From Paenibacillus sp. URB8-2 (GTDB lineage: Bacteria; Bacillota; Bacilli; Paenibacillales; Paenibacillaceae): DNA of 64,000 bases. Below, piece by piece: positions 53,275-62,331 of this stretch. The first letter of the stretch is position 1. The number at the start of each line of letters is the position of its first letter. The translations under genes were made by a program, and so were the position numbers. The stretch covers positions 434,001 to 498,000 of the forward strand of contig NZ_AP023239.1 of the NCBI RefSeq assembly GCF_013393385.1. Reading direction: 5' to 3'. The notes beneath the pieces are model-generated. The model was given only the letters and a program-made list of their open reading frames with translations, did no database searches and was not told the origin of the DNA.

Positions 53275-55155
53275 TCAGTCGGTGTACAGATACCAGCGCC
53301 TTACAAGTGGAATTTTCTTCCACTGCTTCTTAAGCCAAGGCAGAACGTAGTAATCAAGACCGAAGACGCTGCCGGAACCGCCGATGCAGGCGATTGCCGC
53401 TGCTACATACCAGAGCATTTCCGTAGCTGCCATTTTGGTCGTCCAGATCATGACGGCCATGCCTATCGTCGCTATTGAAGCGATCGCGGTGAACAGACCG
53501 ACAATGAGCATGATACCCAGCACGATTTCGGCACAAACCATACCGATTTGGAACCACTTAGCGAGGAAAGTGAAGTTGCCGTCCGGTTTATAGAACATGA
53601 GATCCATGAACCAGTTCGAAATGTTGTAGATGAACTTCGGAACCGGAAGAGCGGAAACCGCTTCTTTGGCCGTATCCACTGCCGATGCCGCCGATTGGGC
53701 GTCGACCGTAGTCTTAACCGCATCTACCGCTTCGCTTGCCGCCGAAGTCGCGTCCTTAAGATATGGCGCTGCCGGAATCAGGAAAATCTTGTTCGGGTCT
53801 ACCCAAATCTTTCTTAATTTGTCGATGCCCTCATACAACCACATGCCGCCAAGCAGCATGCGAAGCGGAACGAGCCAGAAGTTCGGGGAGCGCTTGGAGA
53901 AATATCCGCCGACGAAGCTTCTGCGGTTCTCCACGTGGAAGAACTCGTGCATCATATAAGTCCAAACTTTATTGAAGCCGACGACACCGGACAGATAGTA
54001 GATATTGATCATATGCTTGGCAAACATAGCCATGAATCCGGTGAGCATGAACATTTTGTTCGGAAGGCCGACATTGGCTACGCCGTAGCGGCTTCCGATC
54101 GATACCATCGTGCCGTGGAAGGCCGGTTTATATCCCTTTTTCGCGGTTCCGTTAATGTCGGCGACAATGTTGCCGGCAATCAGCGGAGCTGCAAGCTCGG
54201 CATTCTCGACCATTTGCGGAACGGGACGCTCTTCGCCTTCGACAATGTAGAAGATGTTGTCGCCGACAATATATACGTTCTTGTGGTCTACGCTTTCCAG
54301 ATGCTCGTTGGTGACAATACGCTTGCGTCCTTGCTGCTGAACATCAAGTTTGCCCACAAGCTCGGAGCCTTCGACGCCTGCCGTCCAGACGATAGTGTTG
54401 GCGGCCACGACATTCTTCTCGCCGAGAGAAACGCTTCCTGTGCCCACTTCGGTGATTTTGGCGCCGGTAACGATTTCCACGTTCAGCTTGCGCAAATGCG
54501 CCTCGGCTTTACGAATCAGCTTATCGGGCAGGATCGGCAAAATTTTCGGAGCCATATCGGCAACGATCAACCGCACATCCTTCGGATCGATAAAGAACTC
54601 TTTGCACAGCTCTTCGCGGTATTCCGCCATTTCGCCTACGAGTTCAACACCGGTGAAGCCTGCGCCGACGATAACGAAGGTCAGCATGGAACGGCGGACT
54701 TCCGGATTCTTTTCTTTGGCCGCCTGCGTGAACATGTCACGGATTTGGAGTTTCAGTGCAACGGCGTCGTCATAGGACCAGAAAGAGAAGGTGTTCTCTT
54801 CTGCGCCGGGAATTCCGAAGAAGGTCGGCTTGCTGCCTGTACCGATTACGAGGTAGTCGTATTCGTAGACTGCCTTCTCGGACGTAAGTTTCTTGCCTTT
54901 GAAGTCGATATTGCTGATCTCATCAAGGACAACGTCCACTTTGAGGCCGGCAAAAATTTTCTTCAGGTCAATCTTGATCGAATCCTCTGGAGCGCGGTTC
55001 GCGGAGACCTCATGCAGCTCAGTCAAGAGAGTATGATAAGGGTTCCGGTCGATCAGCTTGATTTCAATGTCTTTGTTGTTTTTTAATTTCTTTGCGAGCT
55101 TTTTGGCTGTAAGTACACCGCCGTATCCGCCGCCAAGAACTACTATTCTTTTCAA
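53275..55155 (-). CDS. ndh2: Type II NADH dehydrogenase with membrane tail (Ndh2-like)
   Basis: The N-terminal 400 residues are a two-dinucleotide-fold flavoprotein: FAD loop VVLGGGYGG (residues about 4-12), NAD loop FVIVGAGFTGVELVGE (about 161-176) and the FAD end YIVGDN. Relatives pass electrons from NADH to quinone. From about residue 425 a DoxX-like four-helix membrane domain follows (WLVPLRMLLGGMWLYEGIDKL). It is interrupted by an Ala/Ser/Val-rich insert (SAASEAVDAVKTTVDAQSAA). This fusion is typical of EET Ndh2. The start is TTG, 8 bp after gaggtga. It lies 47 bp downstream of the lipoprotein gene. Confidence 0.92.
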   Translation of the reverse strand: MKRIVVLGGGYGGVLTAKKLAKKLKNNKDIEIKLIDRNPYHTLLTELHEVSANRAPEDSIKIDLKKIFAGLKVDVVLDEISNIDFKGKKLTSEKAVYEYDYLVIGTGSKPTFFGIPGAEENTFSFWSYDDAVALKLQIRDMFTQAAKEKNPEVRRSMLTFVIVGAGFTGVELVGEMAEYREELCKEFFIDPKDVRLIVADMAPKILPILPDKLIRKAEAHLRKLNVEIVTGAKITEVGTGSVSLGEKNVVAANTIVWTAGVEGSELVGKLDVQQQGRKRIVTNEHLESVDHKNVYIVGDNIFYIVEGEERPVPQMVENAELAAPLIAGNIVADINGTAKKGYKPAFHGTMVSIGSRYGVANVGLPNKMFMLTGFMAMFAKHMINIYYLSGVVGFNKVWTYMMHEFFHVENRRSFVGGYFSKRSPNFWLVPLRMLLGGMWLYEGIDKLRKIWVDPNKIFLIPAAPYLKDATSAASEAVDAVKTTVDAQSAASAVDTAKEAVSALPVPKFIYNISNWFMDLMFYKPDGNFTFLAKWFQIGMVCAEIVLGIMLIVGLFTAIASIATIGMAVMIWTTKMAATEMLWYVAAAIACIGGSGSVFGLDYYVLPWLKKQWKKIPLVRRWYLYTD

Positions 55156-55202
55156 AAGAAACTCACCTCGTTTGTCTGATTAGCTGCAGGAGGAACCGCG
55201 AA

Positions 55203-55763
55203 TTACTTCGCTTGTTCGAGTGCTTTTTCTGCCAGGGTCCAATATTCGCCTACGCTGACGGATACGCCGGAGATTGCATCGGTTTTTCCTTCGGCGTTAA
55301 ACGCGGGAGCCGCGCCTTGGTTGGCCAGGTAATATTGTTCGGCTTTGGCAATTTCCTCATGCCATTCGGCCAGGGCTGCAGGATTTTTTTCCTTCATGCC
55401 GTACTTGCCGTCTTTGGAGAACTGCTGCTTGTCATTGCCGTCTTTGTCGACACCGGAGAATTTAACGGCGGACACGGCTCCGTTCGCAACCGTAACTTCG
55501 GCAGTAGATTTCCAGCCGCTCTTGGCGTCCATTTCGCCTTCGGCTTTATATACGCCGTCTTTGTACTGCGCGGCAGCTGCGGATGCGGCAGGAGCTGTGC
55601 TGGCGGCAGGAGCCGTGCTAGCAGCAGGTGCTGTGCTAGCAGCAGGTGCTGTGCTGGCAGCCGGAGCTGTGCTGGCGGCAGGAGCGCTGTTGTTGCTGCC
55701 ACAGCCTGCGGCAAGCAAGCCGAGAAGCAGGGCGCTGGATACTACTACAGTTGTTTTTTTCAC
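55203..55763 (-). CDS. pplA: FMN-binding-domain lipoprotein, PplA-like
   Basis: A type II signal peptide (lipobox LLAAGC) anchors it. A linker with six APAAST repeats (DNA repeat of 18 bp) leads to one FMN_bind domain (about residues 65-186). The flavinylation motif is DAISGVS, where the usual acceptor threonine is a serine. Listeria PplA has two such domains; this has one. Its role would be carrying electrons from the membrane quinone to extracellular iron or flavins. The GTG start at 55763 follows ggaggt. It leads the operon with ndh2. No ApbE transferase lies nearby. Confidence 0.88.
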   Translation of the reverse strand: MKKTTVVVSSALLLGLLAAGCGSNNSAPAASTAPAASTAPAASTAPAASTAPAASTAPAASAAAAQYKDGVYKAEGEMDAKSGWKSTAEVTVANGAVSAVKFSGVDKDGNDKQQFSKDGKYGMKEKNPAALAEWHEEIAKAEQYYLANQGAAPAFNAEGKTDAISGVSVSVGEYWTLAEKALEQAK

Positions 55764-56621
55764 GTGAATGACCTCCAAAAATAGTTTAAAATATATATAT
55801 TAAAATGTAAAAGTGCGACAAGAAGCAGCATTTTCCAAATAGGAGAAATTCTATCGATTAGTCCGAGCTTCTAAATATTTTGCCTTATGACAGTATAGAG
55901 GCAAGGTGCCTGAGATGTACAGGTACTCCCGCCCAAAACTGCGTCCACCGCAAGGAGTAAAATGAAAACGATTAGTACCTGTCGTGAGACAAAAACATCG
56001 TGAGTAAGACGTTAGGTTGCAAGAGGGTTAAATGTATCCTGTCTAGTTAGTTCTATACGAAGGCAGGGCTAGGGAGAGAGGATCAAAAGGGTCTGTGTGT
56101 AACTTCGCTTTTATATGGAAAAGTATATGCAGTCTATGGTTAGCTATGTTGGTGAAAAGGGAAATATGCCGTCCTAGCGGTATTAGCCCGTGTCAGGACT
56201 GAGGAAAACCTAAAGTAGCCAAGCGAATTCTCGTAAGCATCGTAATTTAAAACACAGGAAAAGAACTGATACCTGTGACCAGGGAGAACGTCGTCTTTTT
56301 ACTACGGCCCGTTACATCCACAAAAACCCTGCGGTGTAGAGAGAAAACCTACGATCTTCGTATCTGATCAATGCTGAACTTGGTAAGCCCTTTAAAGTCC
56401 GGGTTTTACTCGGTAAGTCAATCGTAAGGGAGACCGAATTCTTTAGAGGGTAAAGGATGTATGAAAAAGCAAATGCCAGTGGAGCGAAAGCTTAGTCGAA
56501 AGGAAATAAGACGCTGGATAAGGGCTTGTGCCCTACCCGAAAGGGAAGCCCACTTCATACAGGTATGCAACACGGATGGAAAACGAAACGCAACGAAACT
56601 CATAACAGGAGGAAATGTGTG

Positions 56622-58478
56622 ATGAATACCGTATCATGCAACTCTACACGGTCCGCTGTTCCTCCGCTTACGGATTGGTCGGATGTGGATTGGCATTTTA
56701 TCGAAACGTACGTGAGGAAGTTGCAACAGCGAATCTACCGTGCCGAGTCTCAAGGCAATGCAAGGAAGACAAGAAATTTGCAACGGCTTCTCATTCGTTC
56801 AAGAGCTGCTTTACTGTTAGGCATAAAACGGGTAACCCAGATCAATCAGGGGAAACGGACGGCAGGGGTTGACGGATATAGAGTGCTGTCGCCTGCAGCC
56901 AGGGTCGATCTCTACAACAAGATGAAGGATCAACATCTTTCAAATCATAACCCCAAACCGACACGGCGCACTTATATTCCGAAGAAAAATGGCAAGCTCC
57001 GTCCTCTAGGGATTCCGACGGTCAAAGATCGTGTGTGGCAATATGTGGCTAAACTTGCATTAGAGCCGCAGTGGGAGGAACGTTTTGAATCCATATCGTA
57101 TGGATTCCGCCCTAAGAGAAGCATTCACGATGCTGTGGGGGCTATCTTTATTAAGCTTAACGGGCGAAATAATAAAAAAAAGTGGGTATTCGAGGGAGAT
57201 TTTAAAGGCTGTTTCGACAATCTGGATCACTCTTATATCTATGAACAGATAAAAACGTTTCCGACCGCACGCACGATAAAAAAATGGCTACAAGCAGGAT
57301 ACATCGACAATGGAGTATTCCACAATACGGAGGCAGGTACGCCACAAGGGGGGATCATTTCGCCGCTATTGGCAAACATTGCTCTCCATGGAATGGAAAA
57401 AGAGGTTGGGGTCCAATACCAGTTTGTAAAACCCTATTCGGCTCATCCCGAAGGCTTCTGGAAAGTAAGCACACCCTACTCCGTGGTCCGATATGCTGAT
57501 GATTTTGTGATTCTATGCGAAACGAAAGAGGAAGCTGCTTCTATGTATGATAGGCTAAAGCCGTATCTTCAAAAACGCGGCCTAACGCTGGCAGAAGATA
57601 AAACTAAAGTGACCAACGTTACTGAAGGCTTCGATTTCTTAGGTTTCACATTCCGAAAATGGGAGACGCATAAACGCATCCTAGATACCAATACAGGCTA
57701 TAAACAATCCCTAACCTACTATAAGACCCTTGTGAAACCTAGCAAGAAGAGTGTTAACAAAGCGAGAGCGGATCTAAAAGAGGTATTCAAGGTCACGCGC
57801 GGAAGCAGTGTAGATGACCTGATCAAAAAATTAAACCCAATTCTTCGTGGAAAAGCGAACGTTTGGAAACACACGGTTAGCAAGAAAACTCTCGCAGCAA
57901 TGGACTATTATATCTGGATCAAAGTAAAGACATTCCTGAAAGCATTACACCCTAAGAAATCGCAAAAATGGATCGTAAGCAGGTATTTCAGATCAGACGT
58001 AACAGGACAGAGCAAAAACGCTTGGATTCTATCCTCACCAAATCAAAAGTACCTGCAATTGGTCAAAATGGCATGGACCGAAAATATCCGACATGATCTC
58101 GTTAAATTTAAAGCGACTCCGTTTGATCCCTGTCTAGGGTCTTACTATAGGGCGCGTGCTGTAAAAAACTTTAACAGTAATAACATCGCAAGCAGGCAAA
58201 AACTTGCCAAAAAGCAAAAGTACAAATGCCCGCTATGCGGAATGTCACTAGTTGAAACCAATGAAAGTTATGAAGTGCATCACCGTAAGCCGAGAGTACA
58301 CGGCGGGGACAACAGCTACAAAAACCTGTGGCTAGTCCACAGTTCTTGTCACACAGAACACCACCGAATCTTTCCTGCTAAAGGTCCTATTCCGACAGGT
58401 AAACAGCTTCTTGCGCATAAGAGAAGACTAGCTTATTTAAGACGAATGAATGGGAACGAAAGATCCTATTTCAATTGA
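56622..58478 (+). CDS. ltrA: Group II intron reverse transcriptase/maturase with HNH domain
   Basis: The 618-residue protein has RT blocks from about residue 100 (TYIPKKNGKLRPLGIPTVKDR, RYGFRP-like SYGFRPKRSIHDA, GTPQGGIISPLLANI) and the catalytic YADD in VVRYADDFVIL. The maturase (X) domain spans about 400-480. The C-terminal HNH endonuclease reads CPLCGMSLVETNESYEVHHRKPRVHGGD with a second CxxH pair. All catalytic residues appear intact. Start at 56622 after aggagga. Confidence 0.93.
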   Translation: MNTVSCNSTRSAVPPLTDWSDVDWHFIETYVRKLQQRIYRAESQGNARKTRNLQRLLIRSRAALLLGIKRVTQINQGKRTAGVDGYRVLSPAARVDLYNKMKDQHLSNHNPKPTRRTYIPKKNGKLRPLGIPTVKDRVWQYVAKLALEPQWEERFESISYGFRPKRSIHDAVGAIFIKLNGRNNKKKWVFEGDFKGCFDNLDHSYIYEQIKTFPTARTIKKWLQAGYIDNGVFHNTEAGTPQGGIISPLLANIALHGMEKEVGVQYQFVKPYSAHPEGFWKVSTPYSVVRYADDFVILCETKEEAASMYDRLKPYLQKRGLTLAEDKTKVTNVTEGFDFLGFTFRKWETHKRILDTNTGYKQSLTYYKTLVKPSKKSVNKARADLKEVFKVTRGSSVDDLIKKLNPILRGKANVWKHTVSKKTLAAMDYYIWIKVKTFLKALHPKKSQKWIVSRYFRSDVTGQSKNAWILSSPNQKYLQLVKMAWTENIRHDLVKFKATPFDPCLGSYYRARAVKNFNSNNIASRQKLAKKQKYKCPLCGMSLVETNESYEVHHRKPRVHGGDNSYKNLWLVHSSCHTEHHRIFPAKGPIPTGKQLLAHKRRLAYLRRMNGNERSYFN

Positions 58479-58520
58479 TTCTGTCCATGCAAAGCCAGAG
58501 ACAAAGATAAAAGCATACTT

Positions 58521-58557
58521 GAGCCGTATGTCTTGAAAGAGACACGTACGGTTCTTA
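58521..58557 (+). ncRNA. Group II intron domain V
   Basis: 37-nt hairpin with arms gagccgtatg and cgtacggttc, the GAAA tetraloop and the catalytic AGC/CGT-type triad region. It is part of the intron ribozyme. Confidence 0.75.
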
Positions 58558-58595
58558 GGGGGGAAAGGGGTAGTAATATCCCTGCCCTACCCGAC

Positions 58596-59080
58596 CATTT
58601 AAATATCATTGAAAGTGACAAATATCACCTTGCGAATGATAAATGTCACTTAGGTTTGGGACTTTAGCCTATTTTATTGTTATCGGAATAGGACCATCAG
58701 AAAGTGATAGAGAAAATTTATAGTGTTTTAAGATTGCGTCGACGGAATATTAGCATATCCTCTCAAATTCATCATGTGAATTTTGTCACTTACTAAGACA
58801 ACGCTTTACTTACTGCACAATTATATCGAAGTTTTAAATAAATTGATAGATTAATTTTATAATTTAAGAGAGGAATATGTGACAAAATCCGACTCGGTTC
58901 GTTTTTTCATTAAAAATGAAAGCCGATTCATCAAGCCGATTCACCCGAAAAGTGAAGGGGTAATCTTACTGTAAGGAAATAATGCCATTTCAAGGAAGCT
59001 GCCGAAAAGAATATAGCTTGGGGTGCTCTTTCCGCGATTGATGCCGGGTCTGTGAGATGAAACCGATCAATATTTTTCGA
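58596..59080. repeat. Intergenic stretch with repeated AAGTGACA/TGTCACTT motifs
   Basis: An imperfect palindrome pairs aagtgacaaatatca (58612-58626) with tgataaatgtcactt (58637-58651). Further tgtcactt occurs at about 58787 and gtgacaaaat at about 58878. No gene is seen. The motifs resemble terminal repeats of an IS21-like element of which no transposase remains; this is a guess. Confidence 0.4.
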
Positions 59081-59091
59081 TAAGGAAGGCG

Positions 59092-59373
59092 ATGTCTATG
59101 TATAAATCCCATGTGATTGCCGGGAGGATTCTCGAAATCCGCGATGACCATGTGCTTACCCAGCAGGGTGATGTCATTTGCAGCTACCACTCCAGGTATT
59201 ATTTGCTGCCGGATGAAGAGGCATGGACAGAAACGCTGAGCAACACCCAAGACCTTCCTGATACGCCGTTGGAGCCCCTTAAAAAGCATCACCGGTTTAT
59301 GGGAATCGGCAAACGCTGGAACATAGCCATACCCCGCTTTCTCCATATGAAGAAGAGCGCAAATCGAATCTGA
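59092..59373 (+). CDS. Small conserved-looking protein of unknown function
   Basis: The 93-residue soluble protein contains SHVIAGRILEIRDDHVLTQQG and ICSYHSRYYLLPDEEAW, an SH3-like beta-barrel appearance. I do not recognise a family. ATG codons at 59092 and 59098 follow aaggaagg. Its 3' end overlaps the arm of its own terminator, a compact layout. Confidence 0.6.
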   Translation: MSMYKSHVIAGRILEIRDDHVLTQQGDVICSYHSRYYLLPDEEAWTETLSNTQDLPDTPLEPLKKHHRFMGIGKRWNIAIPRFLHMKKSANRI

Positions 59374-59384
59374 TCTGCGCTCTT
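59353..59384. terminator. Terminator overlapping the 3' end of the small gene
   Basis: aagagcgca and tgcgctctt pair across 14 bp; the left arm lies inside the coding region. Confidence 0.65.
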
Positions 59385-59482
59385 CCGCTTTAAGCCTGAG
59401 CGCCTCCATAATTAAAATTTATGGTTAATTATGGTAGTGTATAGATTGATGTATTATTTGGCGTTTCATGGGAGTGAGTTCT

Positions 59483-60898
59483 ATGGAATACATAAAAATA
59501 TTTTTTATAAATACGGCGCTGCTGATAACTTTAGCCTATCTGGCGAACTTGGTGTTTAAGCATACCATTTCCCGTACTTCTGAACAGACCAAGCAGGCAG
59601 CCTGGATCATAATGGCGATATTCGCAGGCTGGCTCAGCTCTTTTTTCGGGTATAGGCTGGATGATAATGTTATTTTCGATTTGCGTTACGTTCCGCTGAT
59701 TATCTCCGCCATCGCTTATCCGCAGCCGCTGCTTCTGATTCTGATCGGGGTAATCACCGGCCTGATGCGCTTTGCGTTCGGCATTAATGCGGCTGCTGCG
59801 GCGGGAATGATCAATTTGTCCATTTTGGGATTGATTTGCGCGGCTCTTTCTCCTTGGATTCGCCGTTCCCCCGTATCCATGATTGCCAAGGGTTTGGTTG
59901 TCGTTCTGACGGTCAACTTCTTTAACGCGGTCAACATCATCATATTCGGAGTCATTCCCTTCTATGAATATGTATCAAAGATTATGCCGGTCACGTTCCC
60001 GGCGGGGATGGCGCTCAGCATTCTGTTTGCGCTGATTGCCCGCGATTTCCATCTGGAGCACCGGCGTATGCTGGAGATTGAGCAGGTCAATGCGCTGCTC
60101 TCTGAACAGACGAAAGAGCTTCACAAGAACAAAATCATTCTGGAAGAACGGGCGAAGCAGCTTATGCTGGCTTCTCAATATAAGTCGGAATTTTTGGCGA
60201 ATATGTCGCATGAGCTGCGCACTCCCCTGAACGGGATTATCAATCTATCGGAGCTTATCGCGGAGAACGACGATTCGATCGGCAGAGAGGAGATTCAGTC
60301 TTACGGCAGCCTTATTCACAGCTCCGGTAAGGAACTGCTGCTACTGATCAACGATATTCTGGATTTATCCAAGGTGGAGGCGGGGAAGCTGGAGATCGTG
60401 CGCGAGGAGGTCAATGTCAGCGAGCTTCCCGCGCTGCTCTTTGAACAGTTCGATGTTGTCGCGAGGCAGAGAGGACTTGATTTTACCATTAAGCTGGAGG
60501 AGGACCTGCCGGAGACAATGGTCTCCGATCCGCAGCGGATGCAGCAAATTCTGCGCAATCTGCTCTCGAACGCGTTCAAATTTACCCATAAGGGCGGCGT
60601 CTCGCTGACCGTCCGGCGGGAGAAGCGCCGGCAGGGGGCGCGAGAAGGATACTGGATTGTATGGGAGGTAATGGACACCGGCATTGGCATCGCGAAGGAC
60701 AAGCATCTGAGCATCTTCGAGGCGTTTCAGCAGGCGGACGGGACGATCAGCCGGCAGTACGGAGGAACCGGTCTGGGCTTATCCATCAGCCGGGATCTTG
60801 CCCGGTTGATTGGCGGTTTTATTACGCTTCAGAGCCAGGAGGGGAAGGGCAGCGCGTTCTCTCTGTACCTGCCGGCAGCCGGACAGGACAAGGCATAA
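59483..60898 (+). CDS. Sensor histidine kinase with 5TM-LYT membrane sensor
   Basis: Residues about 1-185 form five to six membrane helices of the LytS-YhcK (5TM-5TMR_LYT) type. A coiled linker (about 190-235) precedes HisKA with the phosphoacceptor in NMSHELRTPLNGIINLSE. The ATPase has NLLSNAFKFTHKGG, DTGIGIAKD and GTGLGLSISRDLA. No receiver domain or adjacent regulator gene is present, so it is an orphan kinase. Start at 59483 follows ggagtga; the frame opens at 59468. The class is often linked to sporulation phosphorelay kinases. Confidence 0.9.
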   Translation: MEYIKIFFINTALLITLAYLANLVFKHTISRTSEQTKQAAWIIMAIFAGWLSSFFGYRLDDNVIFDLRYVPLIISAIAYPQPLLLILIGVITGLMRFAFGINAAAAAGMINLSILGLICAALSPWIRRSPVSMIAKGLVVVLTVNFFNAVNIIIFGVIPFYEYVSKIMPVTFPAGMALSILFALIARDFHLEHRRMLEIEQVNALLSEQTKELHKNKIILEERAKQLMLASQYKSEFLANMSHELRTPLNGIINLSELIAENDDSIGREEIQSYGSLIHSSGKELLLLINDILDLSKVEAGKLEIVREEVNVSELPALLFEQFDVVARQRGLDFTIKLEEDLPETMVSDPQRMQQILRNLLSNAFKFTHKGGVSLTVRREKRRQGAREGYWIVWEVMDTGIGIAKDKHLSIFEAFQQADGTISRQYGGTGLGLSISRDLARLIGGFITLQSQEGKGSAFSLYLPAAGQDKA

Positions 60899-61003
60899 AA
60901 ACTCCAATTTTATTTGTAAGTCTGACGTATTGACGCTAGGCCGAAGCGGAGTAGAATGGAGCAATAGCCGCGTCAAAGGAGTGTTGCCGTTACGATCAAC
61001 ATC

Positions 61004-62272
61004 ATGAGAAACCGCCCCGAAGCCTCTCCTCCCAAAAGAAGGGGCCGCAAGTTTTCGACATACCGGAGAAATCTGCATATGGCCACATGGGAAGGCGTAC
61101 CTTCAACCATTTTTCAGGTGTTGCTTCAGGGGCAGTTTTTGACCGGTTTCCTGCTGTATCTCGGCGCGACTTCTGGACAGATCGGTTTTGTGATTGCGCT
61201 TACCACGCTGGTGAATGTCGCGCAAATCGGCGTAGCCTTTCTGATTCAGCGGCTTCCCAGCCGCAAGTGGGCGCTCGTTGCCTTTGTCTCCATCCACCGG
61301 CTGCTGTGGGCCTCTACCGGACTTGTCCCGTTTCTTTTTCCCCGTCCCTTTTGGGTTAGCGCCTTCATTGGGCTGTACGCCCTTGCTTTTATAGCGAATA
61401 CCGCCGGCGCTGTGCTGTGGAGCTCGGTTATCGGCGATTTGGTTCCGCCGCGTGTGCGGGGCCGTTACTTTGGTATCCGCAACACCCTGCTGAATGCTTT
61501 GGGGAGCCTTGTCGTATATGGGGGAGGCGTGGTTTTAGACCGCTACCCGGAAGCGCAGGGATTTCTGATCTTGTATATCGTGGTGTGGATATTTTCCACG
61601 GCCAATATTGTTGTGTTCTTCTTTTATCCCGACGTGCCTTTTGAGAAATCGGATGAAAGAAAGTTTTTGCCGATGTTTAAGAAACCGCTTCACGACGGAC
61701 TGTTTATGAAGTCGACGCTGTTTCTCTCGATCTGGCTGCTGCTGCAAAATGTGACCGTTCCGCTGTATTCCTATGTCATGCTCCAGCTGATGGACATCAA
61801 TTACCAAACGCTTTCGCTTCTTAACGTGTCCCAGACCGTGTTCATGATGGCGAGCTTCTATTTCTGGGGGAATCTGAATGCGAGGTACAGCAACAAGCGC
61901 CTTCTCTTCTGGACGCTGCCCATCATCGCCGCTTCATCGCTGCTGTGGGGGCTGTTGTCCGTCTTTCCGACACTTCCGGTGCTGTTCGCTGCGCATATCG
62001 TGTTCGGAGTGGGAGTAGGCGGATTTAACCAGCTGGCCTTCAATTTCATTATCGGGGATACGCCTAAAAAAGAGCGTCCGATGTATATGGCGATGTACGC
62101 GGCGCTAACCGGGCTGGCGTCGTTCTTTGGACCGCTGATCGGCGGGAAAGTGTATGAGTGGATCGTAGGATGGCCGCATGGGTTTCAGGTGTACGGAATG
62201 CAGCTTATCGTAGGGGGGCTGATGATCGCGCTGATCGCGCTGCTGGGGCGCCGTATATTGAAGGACGTCTAA
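61004..62272 (+). CDS. Major facilitator superfamily transporter
   Basis: The 422-residue protein has about 12 membrane helices, a basic N-terminus (PPKRRGRKFSTYRR) and the loop motif RVRGRYFGIRNTLLNALGS between helices 4 and 5. Substrate unknown. The start is odd: the best site, aaaggag (60975-60981), is 22 bp before the ATG, and in-frame GTT, ACG and ATC codons occupy the ideal distance, so initiation at a near-cognate ACG (60992) is conceivable. Confidence 0.85.
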   Translation: MRNRPEASPPKRRGRKFSTYRRNLHMATWEGVPSTIFQVLLQGQFLTGFLLYLGATSGQIGFVIALTTLVNVAQIGVAFLIQRLPSRKWALVAFVSIHRLLWASTGLVPFLFPRPFWVSAFIGLYALAFIANTAGAVLWSSVIGDLVPPRVRGRYFGIRNTLLNALGSLVVYGGGVVLDRYPEAQGFLILYIVVWIFSTANIVVFFFYPDVPFEKSDERKFLPMFKKPLHDGLFMKSTLFLSIWLLLQNVTVPLYSYVMLQLMDINYQTLSLLNVSQTVFMMASFYFWGNLNARYSNKRLLFWTLPIIAASSLLWGLLSVFPTLPVLFAAHIVFGVGVGGFNQLAFNFIIGDTPKKERPMYMAMYAALTGLASFFGPLIGGKVYEWIVGWPHGFQVYGMQLIVGGLMIALIALLGRRILKDV

Positions 62273-62331
62273 ACCCGGCGCGGACTTGTGCGGATGAGAT
62301 TCCCGGCTATTATAACCGAAGGAGAATGTTC

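Larger units (their letters stand above)
55984..58595 (+). mobile_element. Group II intron encoding a reverse transcriptase
   Basis: Domain V is visible at 58521-58557 as gagccgtatg...cacgtacggttc with a GAAA tetraloop, followed by domain VI and a 3' end at ctacccgac (about 58595). The intron-encoded protein lies in domain IV. The 5' boundary is not certain: GTGAG-like starts occur at 55984 and 55999, and the typical 600-nt leader fits either. No split gene is recognised; the flanks look intergenic. Confidence 0.82.

Noticed and set aside
53935..55086. Plus-strand 383-codon ORF opposite ndh2
   Set aside because: Antisense shadow; ndh2 has both dinucleotide-binding loops.
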